Origin: Bathymodiolus brooksi
Taxonomy: Eukaryota > Mollusca > Bivalvia > Mytilida > Modiolidae
Reading direction: 5' to 3'
Assembly (NCBI GenBank): GCA_963680875.1
Contig: OY804580.1
Span: forward strand, 116,873,534-116,937,533
Length of the DNA: 64,000 nt
Shown: positions 60,611 to 64,000 of the stretch, piece by piece
Position numbering within the stretch: position 1 is the stretch's first letter
Layout: each line of letters starts with the position of its first letter
Notes under the pieces: model-generated
Told to the model about the DNA's origin: nothing
The model's database searches: none
What the model saw: only the letters and a program-made list of their open reading frames with translations
Translations under genes and position numbers: made by a program

Positions 60611-61799
60611 CAGTACAGACAGTACACAATCCAATATATATGTCTCGAAATCTCCGGTTTTGATATCATGTCCTATACGTTTTTGATACATGTACTAGAT
60701 ATCCAATGAACACTTCCGGTTAAATTTCTGGCAAGCATGAGACGTATAGGGGTCGTTGGATATGGTCATTTAGGTATAATTTTTAATATGTGGAGGCACG
60801 CCCTTTTGGAGAGGACGGAACTGAGCATTTATATTTTCTCTAAAAAGTCTCAGAAACTAGAAATTCGCTTCAACCAAAAACTGTACATGAATATAACCGT
60901 TTGAAAGTCCTTGACAACATTTAGTCTTTTAGATTGTTTTGTATTGACCAGAAATCTGGTGATAGAAAATCCAAGATAGAAACCGTTGTCGTCCGTAAGC
61001 TTTTATCTTTCAATCTTCGTTTCTAAAGCCATCGGTACAATACAAGTTTTTTGCTTTTTTTTTTTTAAATCAGAAATCCACTGCAAAAACATTGCGTTTT
61101 CTGTTGTACATATAGTGGTTTGTTTTGTATGTGATCTCGTGTATACTTTATATGGAGCGTTTTTTAAACCAATTTTGATGACTTGTTTCTTTATGTTCCT
61201 TATATATCCTCATCTGACAATAAGTCGGTCAGTCATTGGATAATGTTTGATTATTTTTTTCATTTTTGAAAAGTAAACATTTTTTTCTTTTTAATTATGT
61301 TCCTCATCTATTCTTGCTCACATGTGTAAAGTTCCATGGAAAAAAGATCAATAATAATTACATACTGACCCATATTTGTTTACCCTCCCTTTTCCAAATG
61401 GCGTCGTGTAACGTCACATAAAGTCGGTCAAAGTTCAATAAAGCACATGATTTTGTCATAGGCCAACCAAACTTAAAAAGTAAACCAGATTAAGAAAGTA
61501 CAATATCTTAGCTTTTTCAGTGTAATTGATTTGTCTGAAAAATTTCAAAAGATGTTTTTTTTAAATAGTTTGAAATTGAAGTATTAAAAATTAATTATTT
61601 GATGCAAATATTAAACTTGCTTACCCACATAAAAAGTATTTAATCCAGTGAATTTGGTGTTTTTGCTTTTGTCAATACAATCTATTAGACCGACATATTT
61701 TGGTAAAACAATTAATGACTGATTTCAATTTATTTTAATCACATTTATTATCACAGAGTGGTAATAATACAGTTTTTTTTATGCTATTTGTAATAATGA
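60611..61799. other. AT-rich intergenic DNA, no gene recognised
   Basis: Only short frames without similarity were found. Confidence 0.5.
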
Positions 61800-62470
61800 C
61801 AGGTTTTTTTTACCCAGACAATCTCATTTTTCTGTCTGGTTTAATTTAATTTTCTGTTCAATTTATGCTATAAATTTTGATTATTGCTGTTAAATTAATT
61901 CTTTTTCTATCTTCTCTGTGAATTTCATTTCATTACCCCAAGAAGTAATGGGTATATTTGTTATTAAAGCAGCAGTGGAAATGCAAAATAATCTGCCATT
62001 TTGTGACTAATGGAGAGCACTTGCATGTATTTTCCCGGTAAAATCGGCCATTTTCTAGAAAATGGTGGAATCTGAATGATCGATCATCATATTTTCAAAG
62101 TATTTTAAAATACAATTTGCTTGGCCTACATTCCAGAAACGGTCATGAACTGTGTGTCGATTATGTCAACAAACCGGAAAAATACAAATGTTTGGGGAAT
62201 ACCATCGATGGAAACATATTTAACAAGCATAATGATCAGGAAAAAAAGACATTAGTAAAAAGGATCTTTTTTACTTGCATGGAATTTATTCAATTCAAAC
62301 TTCTCTGTTTTAATCTCATCTTGTAATTTTGACGTTGAAAAGTATTCCCTCTGTGTTTATGTACGCTATGAATATACAGAATGACGTCATTGGTCTCGTG
62401 CTGCGCGAGAATTGTAAATCAAAACAAATGACCGACATTATTGCATGACCGAGCAGATGTCACGGTAGGA
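61800..62470 (-). mobile_element. Second copy of the pogo-element 5' end, inverted
   Basis: Reverse complement of 62470-61800 matches 35177-35880 almost throughout (for example CCTACCGTGACATCTGCTCG, CAAGTAAAAAAGATCC, ATGGCCGATTTTACCGGG-like region). It stops at a TA (62471-62472) exactly where the copy-1 element starts. No transposase sequence follows, so it is a solo end or deletion derivative. The 69-codon frame on the + strand (62117-62326) is not known to be coding. Confidence 0.7.
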
Positions 62471-62550
62471 TACTATATGGTAACATATTTGTATTGCTCT
62501 GAATGTTGTCAAGATGCAAAGTTGACTAAAGGTTCAAAATGGGACCAACG

Positions 62551-63310
62551 CACAGGCACTTGTTTCATTCAAAAAATATATGCCCCCTCCTCTTCCTTAC
62601 TTCAAGGTAAACATCTACCCTTTTCCCCTTCACCACCTTGCCTCAATATTTTTCGCTGACCCAATTATAACTTTACACTCCTGAGATATTTCTCTTTTCG
62701 ACTGCCACATTTAAATATACCTACCAGGCACCCTTCGGATGAATTGGACAAGAATAGTCAGCGAACGTGGTTTAGTGAAAATTTAAGTCATTGAAACGGA
62801 TACAGCCACTTCCGGTTCGGTTTAAATTGATTTAGAAAATAAAAAAAAGGTGCTTTAAAAATCAAATGTCAGTAATTTGGAGTTGAACATATTTTTATAA
62901 TCTGCATTGGAACAATTATCTGTATTTTAAAGGCTTACTTTACATTTGAGAGGAGATGATCATGTGGCATTGTTACACATGGCCGGTCTAGAGAATTCTG
63001 AATGCATATGAAAAATCTAGTGCAAACCGGAAGTGGCTGTATCCGTTTCAATGACTTAAATTTTCACTAAGCCACGTTCTCTGACTATTCTTGTCCAATT
63101 CGTCTGAGGGGGGCCCGGTAGGTATATTTAAATGTGGCAGTCGAAAAGAGAAATATCTCTGGAGTGTAATGATATAATTGGGTCAGCGAAAGGATCACAA
63201 ATAAGCGAAAAATATTGAGGCGAAGTGGGGAAGGGGATAAGGGTAGATGTTTACCTTGAAGTAAGGAAGATGAGGGGGCATATATTTTTTGAATGAAACA
63301 AGTGCCTGTG
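62551..63310. mobile_element. 760-bp foldback MITE with long inverted repeats, hAT-like
   Basis: Inverted repeats of about 267 and 286 bp (62551-62817 and 63025-63310) start CACAGGCACTTGTTTCATTC and end with its complement. They surround an about 200-bp centre. GACCAACG lies on both sides (62543-62550 and 63311-63318), an 8-bp target duplication; the shared word can be read as up to 10 bp, so hAT or MULE type are both possible. No coding sequence. Confidence 0.85.
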
Positions 63311-63318
63311 GACCAACG

Positions 63319-64000
63319 CCCAAAAGTTTCTATTTTTTTTTATGTTACATCCAATTTTGATATTTTTTTTCTCACCCATAAGTTTTTATTTTAAGTCTGA
63401 TTTTGATAAGTTTATTTCTCTATTGATTCCTGATAACATTTCACATTATGCAGAGACAAATAATTTTATTCTTAACCAATGAGACAATATTGCTAAATAA
63501 ATTTTGATGGAGTAATTAACATCAGTTACAGGCAAGAACGTTAACAAAAACACAGACACTTGGGTTGATTCGACGGAAGAAGTCACTGTGGGAAATATTG
63601 ATTTTTTTTTTGTGGATCATAATCAAAGTGCAAGTTGCCTTGCAACTTTGAATAGTTGCTATGTGTCATGCAAGAAAATAGCAAGATTGCGTTTATTGAA
63701 ATACATTTGATTTATGTACTTTGATGGTGACTCTCTTAAAAAGTAATCCATTATGGTTTAAAGAGGACTAAATATAGCCTGTATGTAACTTTTGACTGTA
63801 ATATGTCCATTCCCTGGTTGCAATTGGACCTTTTGACAAATTATTAGAAACATCTTTCTTTTGTTAAAAAAAAATTGAAAACAAATATTTGTGATTTTAA
63901 CTAGATGCGCTTTAGGAGATTATGTCCAAGCTAGACAATAAAAATCAATCTAACTTCTTTTAAGCTATTTATTAAATGGGATGGGAAGACTTGAGCATGG
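63319..64000. other. AT-rich intergenic DNA, no gene recognised
   Basis: Poly-T and poly-A runs only. The window ends without a recognisable feature. Confidence 0.5.

Noticed and set aside
62117..62326. 69-aa frame as a host gene
   Set aside because: It lies within the transposon-end repeat; the sister copy at 35.4-35.7 kb does not keep an equivalent frame.
1..64000. A multi-gene defence, secretion or biosynthetic system
   Set aside because: No cluster of cooperating genes is present. Apart from the B-box gene pair and one possible exon, all coding traces are transposon-derived or relics.

Overview
Organism. The window is eukaryotic, AT-rich and dominated by repeats. It most likely comes from a marine bivalve, probably a mussel-like species. 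This is an inference. It rests on many tRNA-headed SINEs that end in a shared motif (cacgatat...gttgaaagtggcgttaaac) of the molluscan V-SINE type, on two B-box/coiled-coil/beta-propeller (TRIM-NHL-like) genes of a kind heavily expanded in bivalves, and on short dispersed repeats that I recall from Mytilus sequence. No bacterial features are present.

Layout. Positions 1-31524 form one uninterrupted satellite array with a 46-bp unit (about 680 copies). Long-range duplications give higher-order periods of about 3.9, 4.5, 5.74 and 7.62 kb. The array is cut by the window start and ends next to a tRNA-derived SINE. From 31903 onward the window is one large tandem duplication. Copy 1 is 31903-52811 (about 20.9 kb) and copy 2 is 52812-58837 (about 6.0 kb). 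The size difference comes from a pogo element with a nested MITE (35177-38012), an 8.9-kb middle section (38378-47280), LINE sequence (47619-50878) and a local tandem duplication (about 51400-52640), all found only in copy 1. Positions 58838-64000 are single-copy sequence with an SGNH-hydrolase relic, a second copy of the pogo 5' end and a 760-bp foldback MITE.

Genes. The only intact host-type gene is the 555-aa two-B-box/coiled-coil/propeller protein at 54166-55833 (minus strand). Its paralogue at 33357-35034 is broken by a 10-bp insertion. A possible 162-bp exon of an unrecognised minus-strand gene lies at 57571-57732. All other coding sequence is from transposons: a pogo/Tigger transposase with all three catalytic Asp residues but no C-terminal tail, an endonuclease-RT LINE full of frameshifts, and the tail of a second LINE.

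History. Because the two duplicate copies differ by clean insertions, each serves as the 'empty site' for the other. From this I infer pogo insertion at a TA, then a MULE-type MITE inserting into the transposase start with a 9-bp target duplication, and a 76-bp palindromic MITE nested inside that, also with a 9-bp duplication. I also infer LINE insertion and a SINE-SINE deletion. I found no multi-gene defence or biosynthetic system; the notable content is repeat and transposon structure.
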